64,000 nucleotides of DNA from Vulcanisaeta sp. JCM 14467 (GTDB taxonomy: Archaea > Thermoproteota > Thermoprotei > Thermoproteales > Thermocladiaceae), in the NCBI RefSeq assembly GCF_001316245.1, contig NZ_BBDM01000008.1:1-64000 (forward strand), read 5' to 3'. Within the stretch, counting starts at the first letter, position 1. Each line of letters starts with the position of its first letter. The notes under the pieces were generated by a model. The model had not been told where the DNA came from, searched no databases, and saw only the letters and a program-made list of their open reading frames with translations. This document shows, piece after piece, positions 49,580 through 61,191 of the stretch. A program made the position numbers and the translations under genes.

Positions 49580-50753
49580 TCACATTGTTGTTGCTAACCA
49601 GGTTTTATAAAATAGATCCTTAATCAACTTACCTAATGGTGACGTTAATATACTATAGCAGTTACCCACCCATGCAGCCTTATTACCGCTTAAGTCTAGC
49701 TTTATGTCACAGTTAAACATCATACCAACATCACCATAGTCTAAAGCACACGTCATCGCGTTTATTTGAGCAGGATCAACTGGCTGACCAAGTAATTCAC
49801 CAGTAATGGCTGCTGCACTAGCTAATGCGGTAAAGTGCACGGGAACGCCTGCTGCTGGAAGACCTGCGTATGGCATTGAGTGCTCACCAGGTAAGTATAC
49901 ATCATCATACTTAAGGCTCCTACCAGTGTAAACATTTATTGCAGTCCATTTCCCAGTAGGAGTTTCAGCAACCAATGGTGTACCTTCAAAGGGCTTAGGT
50001 AATCTTGCCGGCGGCGTTACAACTAGTAAATCATACTTATACTTCTCACCGTTAGATAATATCACGACCTTCTCCTTATCATCAATGGTAATCGGTGGTT
50101 TAATGCCACCTACGCATTCTACACCTTTTTTTAGCGGCAATCTCTTCAGATATCCTACTGGCTTCAGGACCTAAAGGTTCTACGGGCTTATTAAATGGAT
50201 AGAGCAGTGTTATGCTTGTTCTATCTCTAATACCCCTTTTCCTAAACAATGTATCTAATTGGCAGGCAAATTCAAAAGGATAAACACCGCATCGATAGAT
50301 GGGCTCAGGAGCCACTATAACAACCTTACCGCCAGTGAAGGATCTTAATGCCTCCCTAAGCTTTAATGCGCCGTCAAGGGTATAGTTATGGTAACCAACA
50401 CCTAGGTTATATGATACGAAGTCGTTCTCAACCCCTAGACTCGCCAGTAAGTAGTCGTAATTGAACTTGCCCTGGTCTGTCTCCACGACTCTATTGTCTG
50501 GGTCAATCTTCGTCACCTTAGCCCTAACAATCTTAACACCTCTCCTTTCAAGCAATGATAAAGGTAATTGAGCTTGCTTGGGTTCTATGTCACCAAGCGC
50601 TATGTTAACGAGAAGTGGTGGTAATAAGTAATAATCCGTGTCATTTATTAACGTTATCTCAACATCAGCCCTACCCCTTACCCTCTCGGCAATTCTTTTG
50701 GCAGCAACGACACCACCAACACCACCGCCAAGAATGAGTATCTTTTTCGGCAC
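49580..50753 (-). CDS. sqr: Sulfide:quinone oxidoreductase-like flavoprotein (frameshifted)
   Basis: About 390 residues. FAD motif ILGGGVGGVVAAKRIAE; NDTDYYLLPPLL; later YDLLVVTPPARLPKPFEG and YDDVYLPGEHSMPYAG. Cysteines in YRCGVYPFEFACQ correspond to the redox/sulfide site, and MMFNCDIKL is near the end. It would oxidise sulfide and pass electrons to quinone at the membrane. The break near 50120 is in a run of seven A. Start GTG 50753, about 25 bases after ACTTAAATAG. Confidence 0.8.
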
Positions 50754-50967
50754 GTACCTTAAGGTGAATGCCGCTATTTAAGTATTATTGCTAATTAGGT
50801 TACAGGATTGTGAAAGTATAAAAATAAATTAATTTATAAATTAATACATTCATTTAAATAATTACCACTTACTTAAAGATTATGAGATCGTTGGAAATAA
50901 CGAAACCATTAAATACATGAATTCTAGAGATTAGTGACGTGATGAGGGATCAACAAACCGATGAGCA

Positions 50968-52202
50968 ATGATGAGGGAGGTGAAGACTGATCTCCTTGTT
51001 AGAAGCGTTTTTAAGTGCCATAAGGCTTCAATTAGGCGCCTCATGAGCTTAAGGACCCTATTAACAATGTCCATCAGGAACCTTGGAGGCAGGAGAACAA
51101 GGGCCATACTAACCATGTTGGCGATAATCTACAGCGTGGCTCTCATGATAACGCTGGAGACCATGACCTACGGCTTTAAAGTGGCGATAACCAGCGAGGT
51201 CGAGAACATACTGCCCACTGACCTAATGGTTTACTCACAGAGTGTCTCAATACCAGAGGCCGTGGCCCAGGTCATTGCCAGGCTTCCCCACGTCTCATAT
51301 GTCGTCCCCGCAATAATAATTAGCACGGCCCAGGTTAATGGCCATGCCGTCACCCTGATCGGAATACCCAGCCAGTACTTCTCATACTTCGAGGTACATA
51401 TGGAGAGTGGTTCATTGCCCATGAGTGATGATGAGGCTATAATACAGGATACCCTGGCCCAGAGGGATAACATTAGCATTGGTGATACGGTTTACGTCCA
51501 GGTATTAACGGGAATACAAGGAGGTTCCGAGATAATACCTCTTAAAGTTACGGGGACCTTCAGTAGCATACTTGGTGGTTTCCTCGGCTTTCAGCTCAAT
51601 ATGATTGTGACACCAATCGGCACACTACAGAATGATCTAGGTGATGAGGGATTTGTAAATGCGATATTCATAAAGCTATCCCAGGAGAACCCCACATACC
51701 TCAATCAATTAGCCGCTGCATTAAGTGAATATTTCCCTAATGCTGATGTTTATGAACAGAAGTCGGTCCTTGGCTCAATATCTAACGCGTTGTCGATGGT
51801 TAACCTATTCTTCGTCGTGATAATAGCCCTAAGCCTAATAGTGACTGGCTCAGTGTCGCCAATACGGCAATAATGAATGTTAGGGAGAGGACCAGGGAGA
51901 TTGGAATCCTAAAGGCGTTGGGCGCGTCCAACGGCCAGGTAATATTAATATTCCTCCTTGAAATATTGATAATAAGTGTCATAGGCTCAGTGATAGGCAT
52001 AGTACTTGGAATAGCAGGTGCTTACCTGGCTAGGTACATAATGATTAGGCTGAATCTACCAATAGTAATACCTGTGATACTACTACCAACACTATACGCA
52101 TACTCATTAGTAATAGCCGTAGCCACCTCGATAATAGCGTCAATACCATCATTAATATCAATAACGAGGATTAGACCAATGGAGGTGCTAAGGATTGAGT
52201 AG
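50968..52202 (+). CDS. FtsX/MacB-type ABC transporter permease (frameshifted)
   Basis: About 405 residues. An N-terminal helix (RTRAILTMLAIIYSVALMI), a large outer domain (about 70-270), and three C-terminal helices; the FtsX signature RTREIGILKALGASNGQVI follows the second helix. The break near 51865 is repaired to ANTAIMNVRERTREIG. No ABC ATPase lies next to it. Substrate unknown. The start within the ATG cluster at 50968-51046 is unsure. Confidence 0.78.
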
Positions 52203-52214
52203 TAATGCCAACGC

Positions 52215-53572
52215 TTAGGGAATTAGGTCGAGACCCTCGGTAATCCTGAAATCAACCCTATACCTAATTCCTAAGCTCTCCGACTCAAGCAATTGACCAA
52301 AGAGCCTCTGTGACGTTGCGTCCGTGACCCTAACCCTAACGAATGCGCCAATGTCGGCCTTCCTCACGGCTATTGGCTTATAGTTATATGAACGAACAAC
52401 GTAGTTCTCACCCTTAAAGTCAATCTCACTAACAATACCCCACATTTCCCTACCAATGAACACTTTATTCCTCTCCAGGGCGACCTTATTAAAGACCTCA
52501 GTGGCTATCTTACTCCTCTCCTTCTTAACCTGCTCAGGTACCTGCTCCATGTACGCCGCCTCAGTGAATGGTCTACGGCTATACCTGGCGAGGTTAACCT
52601 TATCAATGCCCAACTCCTCAATTAACCTCACGCTAGCCCAAAAGTCCTCATCAGTCTCTCCAGGGAACCCTACAATTATGTCCGTGGCAATCGTGGCATC
52701 AGGGAAAACCCTCCTAATCCTCGCAACAATATCCCTAAACAACTCGACTGAGTACTTCCTCCTCATTAGCGTCAATACCCTATCACTACCACTCTGCACT
52801 GGTACGTGGAAGAACCTATACACACGCCAATCAGACTTAACGATATCCAGCAACCTATCAATTATACGGCTTAGTTCCAGGGGCTCCATCATCCCAAGCC
52901 TAATCATGAACCTGCCATCCACCTTACTCAGTATGTTTTCGAGGAGGACCGCCAGGTCATAGCCCCTATCACGCCCATAGGCACTGATCTCCTGACCCGT
53001 CAAGTAGATCTCCCGAGCACCCCTACTGACTGCGTTGGCGATGGCATTAACTATGTCGTTTATTTCGTAACTCCTCACCCTACCAAAACCCATCCTACCG
53101 ATCTTTGTGACGCAGAAGCTGCAGTTGCCCAGGCAGCCAACCTGTATTGGTACGACGTACCTATGCCCATGAAGCTCAGGGTAATAACTGGCAGGTACTT
53201 CATCGGCCTATCATCATATACGTGAACATCAACGTTGCTATTTACAACCTCATCTATGAGCTCTGCTCCATGTGATGTAATGAGTACGGCGTTGGGCGCC
53301 ACGTCCCTTATAGTAGCTGGCCTAACCCTGGTTAGGCAACCAGCAACGATTAGTCTCTTGCCTGGATACTCTTCGCTCAATTTCTTCAGGAGCTTAAGTT
53401 CGTTTCTCTCGGCCTCCTCTCTAACGGCGCACGTATTCACTATTATGGTGTCGGCAGACTCAACATCCTCCGTGTACTCCCAGCCTAATGATTTGAGCTT
53501 CGTGATCATTATGTCGCTATCAGCCTTATTCAACCAGCAGCCGAATGTTATAACGGTGAACCTGCTGCCCAT
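52215..53572 (-). CDS. tRNA methylthiotransferase, MtaB/CDKAL1 type (frameshifted)
   Basis: Adds a methylthio group to t6A37 of tRNA. The UPF0004 domain (TFGCWLNKADSDIM; NTCAVREEAERNE; VAGCLTRVRP) carries three Cys for one cluster. The radical SAM motif, in a frame between two breaks near 53180 and 53100, reads VGCLGNCSFCVTKIGRMG. The TRAM domain closes the protein (RVRVTDATSQRLFGQLL). About 450 residues, normal. It would use the t6A made with the Sua5 enzyme of this window. Confidence 0.85.
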
Positions 53573-53667
53573 ACCTTCAGGGGCAATAGTCCTGAGTCCT
53601 TAAAAACCTAAATGCGCTAATGCTGGTAAGCAGCATTTTTAAATGGGTAATTAATTTGATTCCGTAA

Positions 53668-55612
53668 ATGATGATAGCGTTGATAATACACGCAGTACTA
53701 GCGATACTCAGTGTGGATCCACCAGCACCATTCACGGTCACTGGAATCACTTGGTACTACGGATCCTACGCCGAATCCATAAGTAATTATACGCACATAT
53801 ACACGGGCGCCGGCATAAATAGCACCATAACAATTAATATTAATGATGAGGCAACAGTTCCGATTAATGTATCCTACACCCTAGGCATAGGGGATTACGT
53901 AATCCAGGGCACGTGGACATTACAGCCAGGGGAGAACTCATTCAACATAACCAACCCAGCCCTAACGGAGGGTAATTACAACGCATCCCTATCATTAACC
54001 ACGGTGGATTATGCTACGAATTACTACTTCACTGTGTCCTCAATAATCCCTGGAATAACCATAAACACCACAACAACCAGACTCTATAGCGGCGTGCCCC
54101 AGGTAATTACGCTAGAGATAACGAATAGTACGCCCATACCAATAAGCTCAGCATTAATGGTGATGATTGGGACGGGCACCGTGATTAGTAGTACCATGAT
54201 TAGCGTGAAGCCGCCGGCTAATGAGAGTATAACCATAATACCAGGTCCGTACTCACTAGGTACGGCAACAATAGCGTTTAGAATTAGTTATACGGACGCT
54301 GGAGGCTATACGCGGAATGAAAATGAAACACTCACCTTCACCATAGTGCCAACCCCCGTTCATTTAACCCTGAGTATGCAGAGCACTGTTAATTACGGGA
54401 ATTACATGCCCATAACCATAAACGCAACAACACCCGTGGGGCCTACAGGATCAGCAATTAAGTATTTACGTTGATAATGATTACGTAACGTCAGTAACAA
54501 CCAATAACCATGGGATTGCCCAGTACACCATGCTGGTTAATTATGGCGTTGGTTACCACGTATTAACAGTGATGTTCACAAACACCACATACTTCCAAGA
54601 AGCCATCATTAATTATACATTCTTCGTATTACCGGGCACCGTGTACATAATCGCCTATGTAAACAGCACAAACATAACCTACGGAAGCGCGGTTAATATT
54701 TACGTAAAGCTTTCGCCGCCGATCTCAGGTGGAACGTTAACTATAGGTTACGAAATTAATGGACTTACGCCAGCAATAACAATAGGCAGTTATACTCCCG
54801 TGAACGGCACTGTCCAGGTAACCTGGATACCGCCCCAGGCCGGAACATACGTGATAAAAATTTATTATACAAACCTACCCAATTATCAGCCAAGCTCCAC
54901 GAACCTCACAATAACCGTTAACAAGGCCCCCTGCTCACTCATAATAACCGTCAGCGGAACGCCAGAGGTACTTCATGGACTCATTATACAAAGCCGTATG
55001 ACGCCCATAATTATAAATGCGCAACTTAACGTATTAATAAAGAGCAATACCTCATCAATAAGTGGAACAATGTACATTAACTCAAGTGGTATCGGCACGT
55101 ACGTATTCACGCCAAAGATACCGGGTAATTACTCAATAATTGTGTCCTGGCCTGGAAACATTAATTACCAGGGATGCCGCGCAACCTATGTGTTAAACGT
55201 GATGAAGGCCCCGTTAATGCTCTACGTAAATGGAAGCGGTAACTTAATTGCCGCGGGTGGTTATGAAACGTTTAACATAGGTATTGCGACTGACATACCC
55301 ATTAATTACGTTAGTGGAAATCTAACGATATTGATCAGGAGTGGAAATAAGACTGTGAGTATGTATGGCGTGCCAATCACAGGTCACTACATAAGGACCT
55401 CCATACCATTCCCCAAGCCCGGTGTTTATGCGGTGTTAATACAATACCCTGGTAATGATTATGTAAATCCAGGCATGTATGGGCCTTACTACGTAACGGT
55501 GATACCAGGCCTCCTTGGGATACCCTGGTACATGCTCCTCGCTTACCTAGCACCAATAGCCCTCGGCGTATCGATAGGCATGATCATTAACAGGAAGTTC
55601 CGTCAAGCATGA
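53668..55612 (+). CDS. Large surface protein with Ig-like repeats and C-terminal anchor (frameshifted)
   Basis: About 645 residues after joining at 54465 (SAI then YVDNDYVTSVTTNNHGIAQ). A signal-like N-terminus (IALIIHAVLAILS), several beta-sandwich repeats with endings like GTYVIKIYYTNLPNYQPS and GNYSIIVSWPGNINYQ, many Asn-X-Thr/Ser sites, and a C-terminal membrane helix (YMLLAYLAPIALGVSIGMII) followed by a basic tail. This is a cell-surface protein, perhaps of the S-layer. Its end overlaps the convergent HAD gene by 66 bases. Confidence 0.7.
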
Positions 55613-56230
55613 CAATGAGCTTGGTAGCTCAGCCACGCTCTTAATCACAAACTTTGATGGGAAGCCCTTAGTCCATGTCGCCACCCCTATATTTATCGTA
55701 CCCAACCCATTAACTAGGAGGATATCCCTTGGATGATCAGTAACGTAAGCAACAACGCCCGGTGGAAGCCCAAGAATATCAAGCGCCCTCCTAACCAGGT
55801 CGAGCTTATCATGACCAGGCCCCAAATCACCTAATGATACGCACCCCTCTATGAACTCGGTAAATCCGTAATACCTAAGCTCATCCACTATGCGTGCGCA
55901 TTCCAGCTCCCTGCCCGTGGCTATTACCAACCTCTTACCCATGCTGCGTAGGGCCTTCATGGCATCAAGAATTCCCGTGAACACCTCACCATAATCCCTC
56001 CTCTCCGAGTACGTTAACCAACACTCATGCCAAAACCAGAAATTCCTCGATAAGTCACCAAGCACCTCACTAAGTGATGGATCCCTATAGTAAATGCTGA
56101 GTAGTTGATTCACATCGTGACTTACGACTTTACCATGTCTTGCCGCGCACTCCCTGAGTATGTTTAGGAACTTGGGTAATGTATTCACGAGGGTCATGTC
56201 TAGATCTAGTATAATGGCTTTGATGACCAT
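55547..56230 (-). CDS. HAD-superfamily hydrolase
   Basis: 227 residues, intact. Motif I is ILDLDMTLVNTL, motif II GKRLVIATGRE, motif III a Lys in GHDKLDLVRR, and motif IV TDHPRDI. These form a phosphatase of the haloacid dehalogenase type, with a helical cap (about 20-90). Substrate unknown. The last 22 codons lie in the 3' end of the surface protein gene, on the other strand. Confidence 0.82.
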   Translation of the reverse strand: MVIKAIILDLDMTLVNTLPKFLNILRECAARHGKVVSHDVNQLLSIYYRDPSLSEVLGDLSRNFWFWHECWLTYSERRDYGEVFTGILDAMKALRSMGKRLVIATGRELECARIVDELRYYGFTEFIEGCVSLGDLGPGHDKLDLVRRALDILGLPPGVVAYVTDHPRDILLVNGLGTINIGVATWTKGFPSKFVIKSVAELPSSLSCLTELPVNDHAYRYAEGYWC

Positions 56231-56333
56231 AATATGGGAGAATGCCTTATTCCTAACTCATTAATAAACCATTCTATTATAATCAATGGAAAGGTAAAAC
56301 ACTTATTAAGGGAAGCTATAGCCCAAGTACATA

Positions 56334-57284
56334 GTGGGTAAGCCCAGGTTCAAGATCGAGGTGCTCCTTGAACAGGATGGGAAGGTCATAATGGATAATT
56401 TAACGGCGAGACTTCTCGAGATTCTCGAGAAGAGGGGTTCCCTATTATCGGTGGTTAAGGACCTTGGGCTACCATACTCAAGGGCTTGGGAATTAATTAA
56501 TAGGCTGGAAAGTGGGTTGAATGTTAAGGTCATTAATTCAAGGAGGGGTTATAGAGGTGGCATGTCATTAACCACGGAGGGCAGGGAATTACTGAGTACG
56601 TATAAATCAATGGTGAATAGGTATGTGTGGAACCCCGATGGTACCGTGTGTGATACCGTGTATGCGGGGAGTGATGATTGCATAGTTAGGGATGTGATTA
56701 ATGAGATGCGTAGTGAGGGCTACTGCATCGACGCCTACTGGGTTGGCTCAATGAATGGATTAAGCATGGTTATCAGCGGGTTAGCCGACATAGCCGGCAT
56801 CCACCTAATTGACCCAATGAGTGGTGAGTACAACATACCCTACATGAATTCAATGGGCGCCTGGGACAACGCCGTCCTAATAAGGGGTTACATGAGACTG
56901 TTGGGCATCGTGCATAGACCATACCTAAGCATTGGTGATTTAACGGACATACTTGGGCTGAGGATGGTTAATAGAAACCCAGGCTCAGGCACGAGACTGG
57001 CAACGGAATTATTACTAAACGGGGTAGCCAGACACACTGGGTATGGTACGGATGAGATAAGGAGGATTGTGAAGGGTTATAACGATGTTGTTAAGACTCA
57101 CGTAGAGGTTACTGAGAAGGTTGCCAGGGGGCTCGCTGATTACGGCATTGCAATTGCCGGGCAGGCGCTTTCAATGGGCCTCGCGGTCAGGCCCATCGCT
57201 CTTGAGGAATTTGACATCGTAGTCTCCAGGGTTAGCCTTAACAAGCCAGCGGTTAGGGAATTCATACGCAGGATCAACAGGTAG
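56334..57284 (+). CDS. One-component regulator: ModE-like HTH fused to a substrate-binding domain
   Basis: 316 residues. The N-terminal 85 residues are ModE-like: LTARLLEILEKRGSLLSVVK, then GLPYSRAWELINRLE and a basic RRGYRGG wing. From about 105 on there is a molybdate/tungstate-type binding domain (DTVYAGSDDCIVRDVI; VNRNPGSGTRLATELLL; ADYGIAIAGQALSMGL). It probably senses an oxyanion or related ligand and controls its genes. The start is GTG 56334. No transporter lies beside it. Confidence 0.78.
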   Translation: MGKPRFKIEVLLEQDGKVIMDNLTARLLEILEKRGSLLSVVKDLGLPYSRAWELINRLESGLNVKVINSRRGYRGGMSLTTEGRELLSTYKSMVNRYVWNPDGTVCDTVYAGSDDCIVRDVINEMRSEGYCIDAYWVGSMNGLSMVISGLADIAGIHLIDPMSGEYNIPYMNSMGAWDNAVLIRGYMRLLGIVHRPYLSIGDLTDILGLRMVNRNPGSGTRLATELLLNGVARHTGYGTDEIRRIVKGYNDVVKTHVEVTEKVARGLADYGIAIAGQALSMGLAVRPIALEEFDIVVSRVSLNKPAVREFIRRINR

Positions 57285-57327
57285 GTGCGAGGCCAGGTTA
57301 TGTAATGCTTAGGAACACTGGTGAGGT

Positions 57328-58105
57328 TTACTCCAGGTAATCGTAATCGCTACCACCCACGTATATATTATGCAACACCCTGTAAAGCGCATCAAGCCCT
57401 CACCCGTCTTAGCACTTATTGGTATTGGCCTTGGTATGGTCCCAATGGCCGTTAGCACGTCCGATAATCTAACACTTAAGTCCGCCTCTAACTTATTCGC
57501 CTGGCTAGACATTAATGCCTCCCTGAGTAGGTCCGTCTCCTCACCCCACTCAAGTATTTGATCAACCACGGACCTGTCGAGTAGATCAACCTTATTAAGC
57601 ACGTTAACCTGAGGCATATTAAACCTAACTGCGTTGAGAGGGCTAGGAGCATTGATGATACGTAACCACTCGGTGTCTGGGCCTGGGTTGCATCTATCAC
57701 GAAGACCACGGCAGACCTATCCATGCTCAACCTATTAATTAATACCGAACCAACACTCCTAAAGGCGAATAACTCCATCTGGCCAGGCGTGTCTATTAAG
57801 ACGTAGTTAGCCCCGATATCCATTATTTGACTCTTAATCTCCTGGGCCCTGACCGCAAGCATGTCTATGGCGGCTATTATCGAGCCGTTCGGGCCAAGCT
57901 TATACTTCCTCATTAGCTCCCTGGCCGAGACCACATCCCTAATGTCTATGTCCGGTATGTACGGCACGTACTCTACGGCCGGGTCCAGGTTGACTATGGC
58001 CACGTCATACTGATTATCCTCGAGCCAATCAGCGAATGAACTAACCAACGTAGTCTTCCCAGACCCAGCCGTGCCCACTATAAATACTGTGAACATCCAA
58101 TGCAT
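57328..58105 (-). CDS. GPN-loop GTPase (frameshifted)
   Basis: P-loop GTPase. Walker A GTAGSGKTTL, the diagnostic GPN loop YKLGPNGSIIA, switch region DTPGQMELFAF and the base-recognition motif NKVDLLDR. Breaks near 57630 and 57385; after the second, the true end reads LDALYRVLHNIYVGGSDYDYLE with stop at 57328. About 257 residues, as in archaeal GPN proteins. Eukaryotic relatives help RNA polymerase assembly; the archaeal role is not settled. ATG 58096 is an alternative start. Confidence 0.85.
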
Positions 58106-58117
58106 GTACTAAGGACC

Positions 58118-58601
58118 TCAATAAAAAAACTTCCGAACTGCGTTAGACACCCATGTACAGCGTAGCCGTAACAGCCCTCGCGGCAGCTCCCCAAGCAGCA
58201 TGTACCTAATACTATTCCTCAAACCCACGTAGCCCGCCACCACCGTCACTAATGACCCACTAATCAACGAACCAATTAACGTGCCCACACCATAGAATAG
58301 GTATATAGGCTGACAGCGTCCTCCGATCCTCAGCATTATCATAGACAAAGCCTATGTAGGCAATGTTAGATGCTGAGTTTGTGAACCCAGCCACGGTATT
58401 CGCGAGGTAAATCACATAAACATTATTGGCGAGAGCATATGACAGCGGAAAAGTAACCAGCAGGAACCTCCCCAGGAACATGATCAACTTTCTATTCCTA
58501 TCGAACCACCTACCCACAAACCTCTGCAGGGCTAGAGTCGACACACCACTAATCACGTTAACAATGGCCAACTGCTCAACATTCATGTTAAGCAGATACA
58601 C
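58118..58601 (-). pseudogene. MFS transporter, C-terminal half (split by element, also frameshifted)
   Basis: Five to six membrane helices with the MFS loop VGRWFDRNRKLIMFLGR. A break near 58300 separates SAYIYLFYGVGTLIGSLISGS and the end NAVRKFFY at 58118. The first codons AQVYLLNMNVEQL continue the N-terminal half at 60697-61046 when the element in between is removed. Function of the transporter is unknown. Confidence 0.75.
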
Positions 58602-58608
58602 CTGAGCC
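58602..58608 (+). repeat. Left copy of 7-base direct repeat CTGAGCC
   Basis: CTGAGCC at 58602-58608 recurs at 60697-60703, directly after the conserved element terminus CCGCGG. Both lie in the split MFS gene, as expected of a target-site duplication. Confidence 0.5.
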
Positions 58609-60696
58609 AATGGGAATAGTCTTTAAAACCTGAGTGTGTTTAAATATTGGTTATTTATTAATGACTATGCTTGTTGCGTTAATCTTCGTAGCTACTGAGT
58701 AAAGTAATTAAACCGGTTAGAATTTCGCGCAATCGATTTTACGCTTAGTCATTTACTGCCTATGGCGATTAACGGTTAAATCAGCGAACAGCCCTTAAAA
58801 ACAACTTATTTTATTTACTAATTACCGTGGACCTAGGCTTAGGAGGGCTTACTCGAGGTGTGTCTTTGAGGTTGCCTGTGGCGTACTTCCTGACTTGGTT
58901 AACGGCATTTATGACTATCTCATGGTTAATTTGGCGAGTATCACGTATGGTCTCAGGGGCTCGAGGGCTTTTCTCGTGAATGTTAGGTTGGCTATTGATT
59001 ATGACTACCTAAGGCCGAGCGTTACCTTCGTGGTTGATTACTCAAAACCAGAGCATAGAGCAATTGCCGAGTCTAGGGTTGAGTGGCTCGGGGATTTTAG
59101 GTCTGGGTCACGTTGTGTAGTGCCTTATTAATCTAGTTGAGGATTCAGCAATTGGTATGTATAGTGCTCTGGGTGAGCCTAGTGAGCTCGACATAGGACT
59201 ATTGAGGAGGAATAGGTTCTGCATGGGCGTGAAGAGGGGTAAGAAGTACGTCTGTGGTGGTGAGGCTGATGAAAACGCCGTAAATAAGGCCATCGAGTTG
59301 TTGAGCGAAGCAATCAATCGAATACAACGCTGGTGTGTTTGGGATTCTTGGTGGGTTGAGGAATGGATGAACGAGTGGTTAATAACAAGGGATAGGCTGG
59401 AAATGCAATTACGGGGTAAGTACAGCGACAAGATCACAACCAGTCTTTTAGGGATGATCGATAGGTTCATAGGCTACAGTGAGGAATTCATGAATTACTG
59501 GCATGTGGTTGGTTACGAGGTTAGGGAGCTAATTAATGCCTTAGCGAGAGGTAGAACCGTGGTCGTGATTAGGGGTGAGAACGTATCAGGGGTGAGTGTA
59601 TATGGAAGGCACACAACACTGGAGGTGAGTAAAGCGAGTGGAGACAGTATAACGGTTAAGTTAGTACTTAAGGGGCTCGGTGGCATAGTTATCATGGTGC
59701 CTGACGTGTTTAAGGAAATAATGGACAAGAAGAAGTATAGGAGGTTCATTAAGAAAGTGCTTAGGGCGTTGAGGAGAGGCTTAGAGGAGACCGATGGAGA
59801 CGTACAGAAAGGCTTGTCGGCAATGGGGACGACGCAGATATGGCAAGTTCTCGCATGGTCGTTACTTTACCCTGGTAGGGTACATACGTATGTGAGCTCC
59901 ATCAATATCAATGAGGGCGATGTAACTATTACGTGGTTCATGCGGTCTAACCACAAGTCAATCAGGGGCAGAATCCACAATGATATTGGGAAGCTCAGCA
60001 AGGAAGAGGTTTTGGCATTCACATTCACAGCGATACTCGGCGATGGTAGCGCGTTTATCAGGAAGGATCGCGGCTATGATGTGACTGTGCTTGAAATTAC
60101 AATGTTGGATGAGAAGTTTAAAGCGTGGGGGTCGTCGTTGTTAGCGAAGTTGAGAGAAATGGGTTTTAGGAGCGGTAAACCGATAACAAGGGGCAATAAG
60201 GTTGAAGTGAGGTTTTACGGCAGTAATGCCATTAATTTGGCAAGGGCTATGATTGATGTCTCGCCATCAATCCTTAAGGACATCCTTGACGCTTTAGGCT
60301 TTGAGAAGTGGGAAAGAATTAAGCGAATTGCCGAGATGGAGGTAAGATGGCGAAAGGGCGAGATGCAGGTGAGTGTGTTAGGTTACAGATGCACAGTGGA
60401 TGTTCAAAAAGGCACTGTTAGGTTGGCTCTCAAGGCTAAGGATGAGGATGAGGCAAAGAGGATTATCGAGATGTTGAGAGCTGTGTATGATGATGTTCAT
60501 GCCCGCATTAATCGTAGCCATGGTAAATGTGTTGTTAGATTACCCATGAAGTTCATCGAAGAACATATTGAGGTTAGGATACAGGTTGTGAAGGTACTGT
60601 GCCAAAAATACCGTAAAGTTAAGGATGAGGTGAAGAGAAAAATAATTGCTATGCACTTGTTGAAGTTAGCAACACCCACAAAGGGGGCAGCCGCGG
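58609..60696 (+). mobile_element. PaREP2-like element, copy 3, inside an MFS gene
   Basis: A 2.1-kb insertion. The right end, CCGCGG at 60691-60696, is the point where all three copies stop matching. The left end at 58609 is inferred from the 7-base repeat. The first 220 bases have no gene but contain a possible promoter (TTATTTTATTTAC, 58806-58818). The rest encodes one large protein. Confidence 0.6.
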
Positions 60697-60758
60697 CTGA
60701 GCCTCTCCATTATCAGGGCCCACGCGAAGGAGTTTGCACCGCCGACGCCGGCTATTAG
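58827..60758 (+). CDS. PaREP2-like element protein, copy 3
   Basis: The main frame from 59157 is 533 residues and intact. A similar N-terminal module is readable upstream from GTG 58827 with breaks near 58855 and 59095 (AYSRCVFEVACGVLPDLVNG, then FLVNVRLAIDYDYLRP). Motifs: CMGVKRGKKYVCGGEAD, MGTTQIWQVLAWSLLYPG, VLAFTFTAILGDGSAFI (LAGLIDADG-like, near residue 290), RFYGSNAINLARAMI and the end PTKGAAAA. The shared part ends at 60696; the last 20 residues come from the target gene. Probably PaREP2b, from memory. Confidence 0.65.
60697..60703 (+). repeat. Right copy of 7-base direct repeat CTGAGCC
   Basis: Immediately follows the element terminus CCGCGG and matches 58602-58608. Confidence 0.5.
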
Positions 60759-61046
60759 TATGTACGTTATTAGGTAGGCCAGTGGATTTCCATAGGCGAT
60801 GAATGCCATTATAAGCCACAGAACCGCCAGCAATAACGTCGATAACTTAAGCAGTAACTCAATACGCCTAATCCTCCTCAATGGTAATTGAACGACACCA
60901 CTGAAGAATGATGTGGCGGACGAGACCAGGCTGATGCCGATACTGGGTACTCCTATTACCGCGGCTAGGAAGCTCATGAATGGCGATACAAGTCCATTGG
61001 CAAGGTTTTGGAGGAGTATGTAATTTTTCAATTTCCTATGATGCAT
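60697..61046 (-). pseudogene. MFS transporter, N-terminal half
   Basis: Starts MHHRKLKNYILLQNLANGLV at 61046 and has about four membrane helices, ending FAWALIMERL at the element border. The half has no stop of its own; the frame reads into the element's terminus. Together with 58118-58601 it would form a normal MFS protein of about 280 or more residues. Confidence 0.75.
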
Positions 61047-61191
61047 ATACTAAGTAATCATAAGAGTGTTACACCATTTAAAAACCATACCCAGAAGCCT
61101 CAGCCCGGGTTCTATCAATCACCACATCATCCTGGTCTAGCACTCATCACTTAAGTACTTCATAAAATATTAATGAAATAAGGCTTACCCA

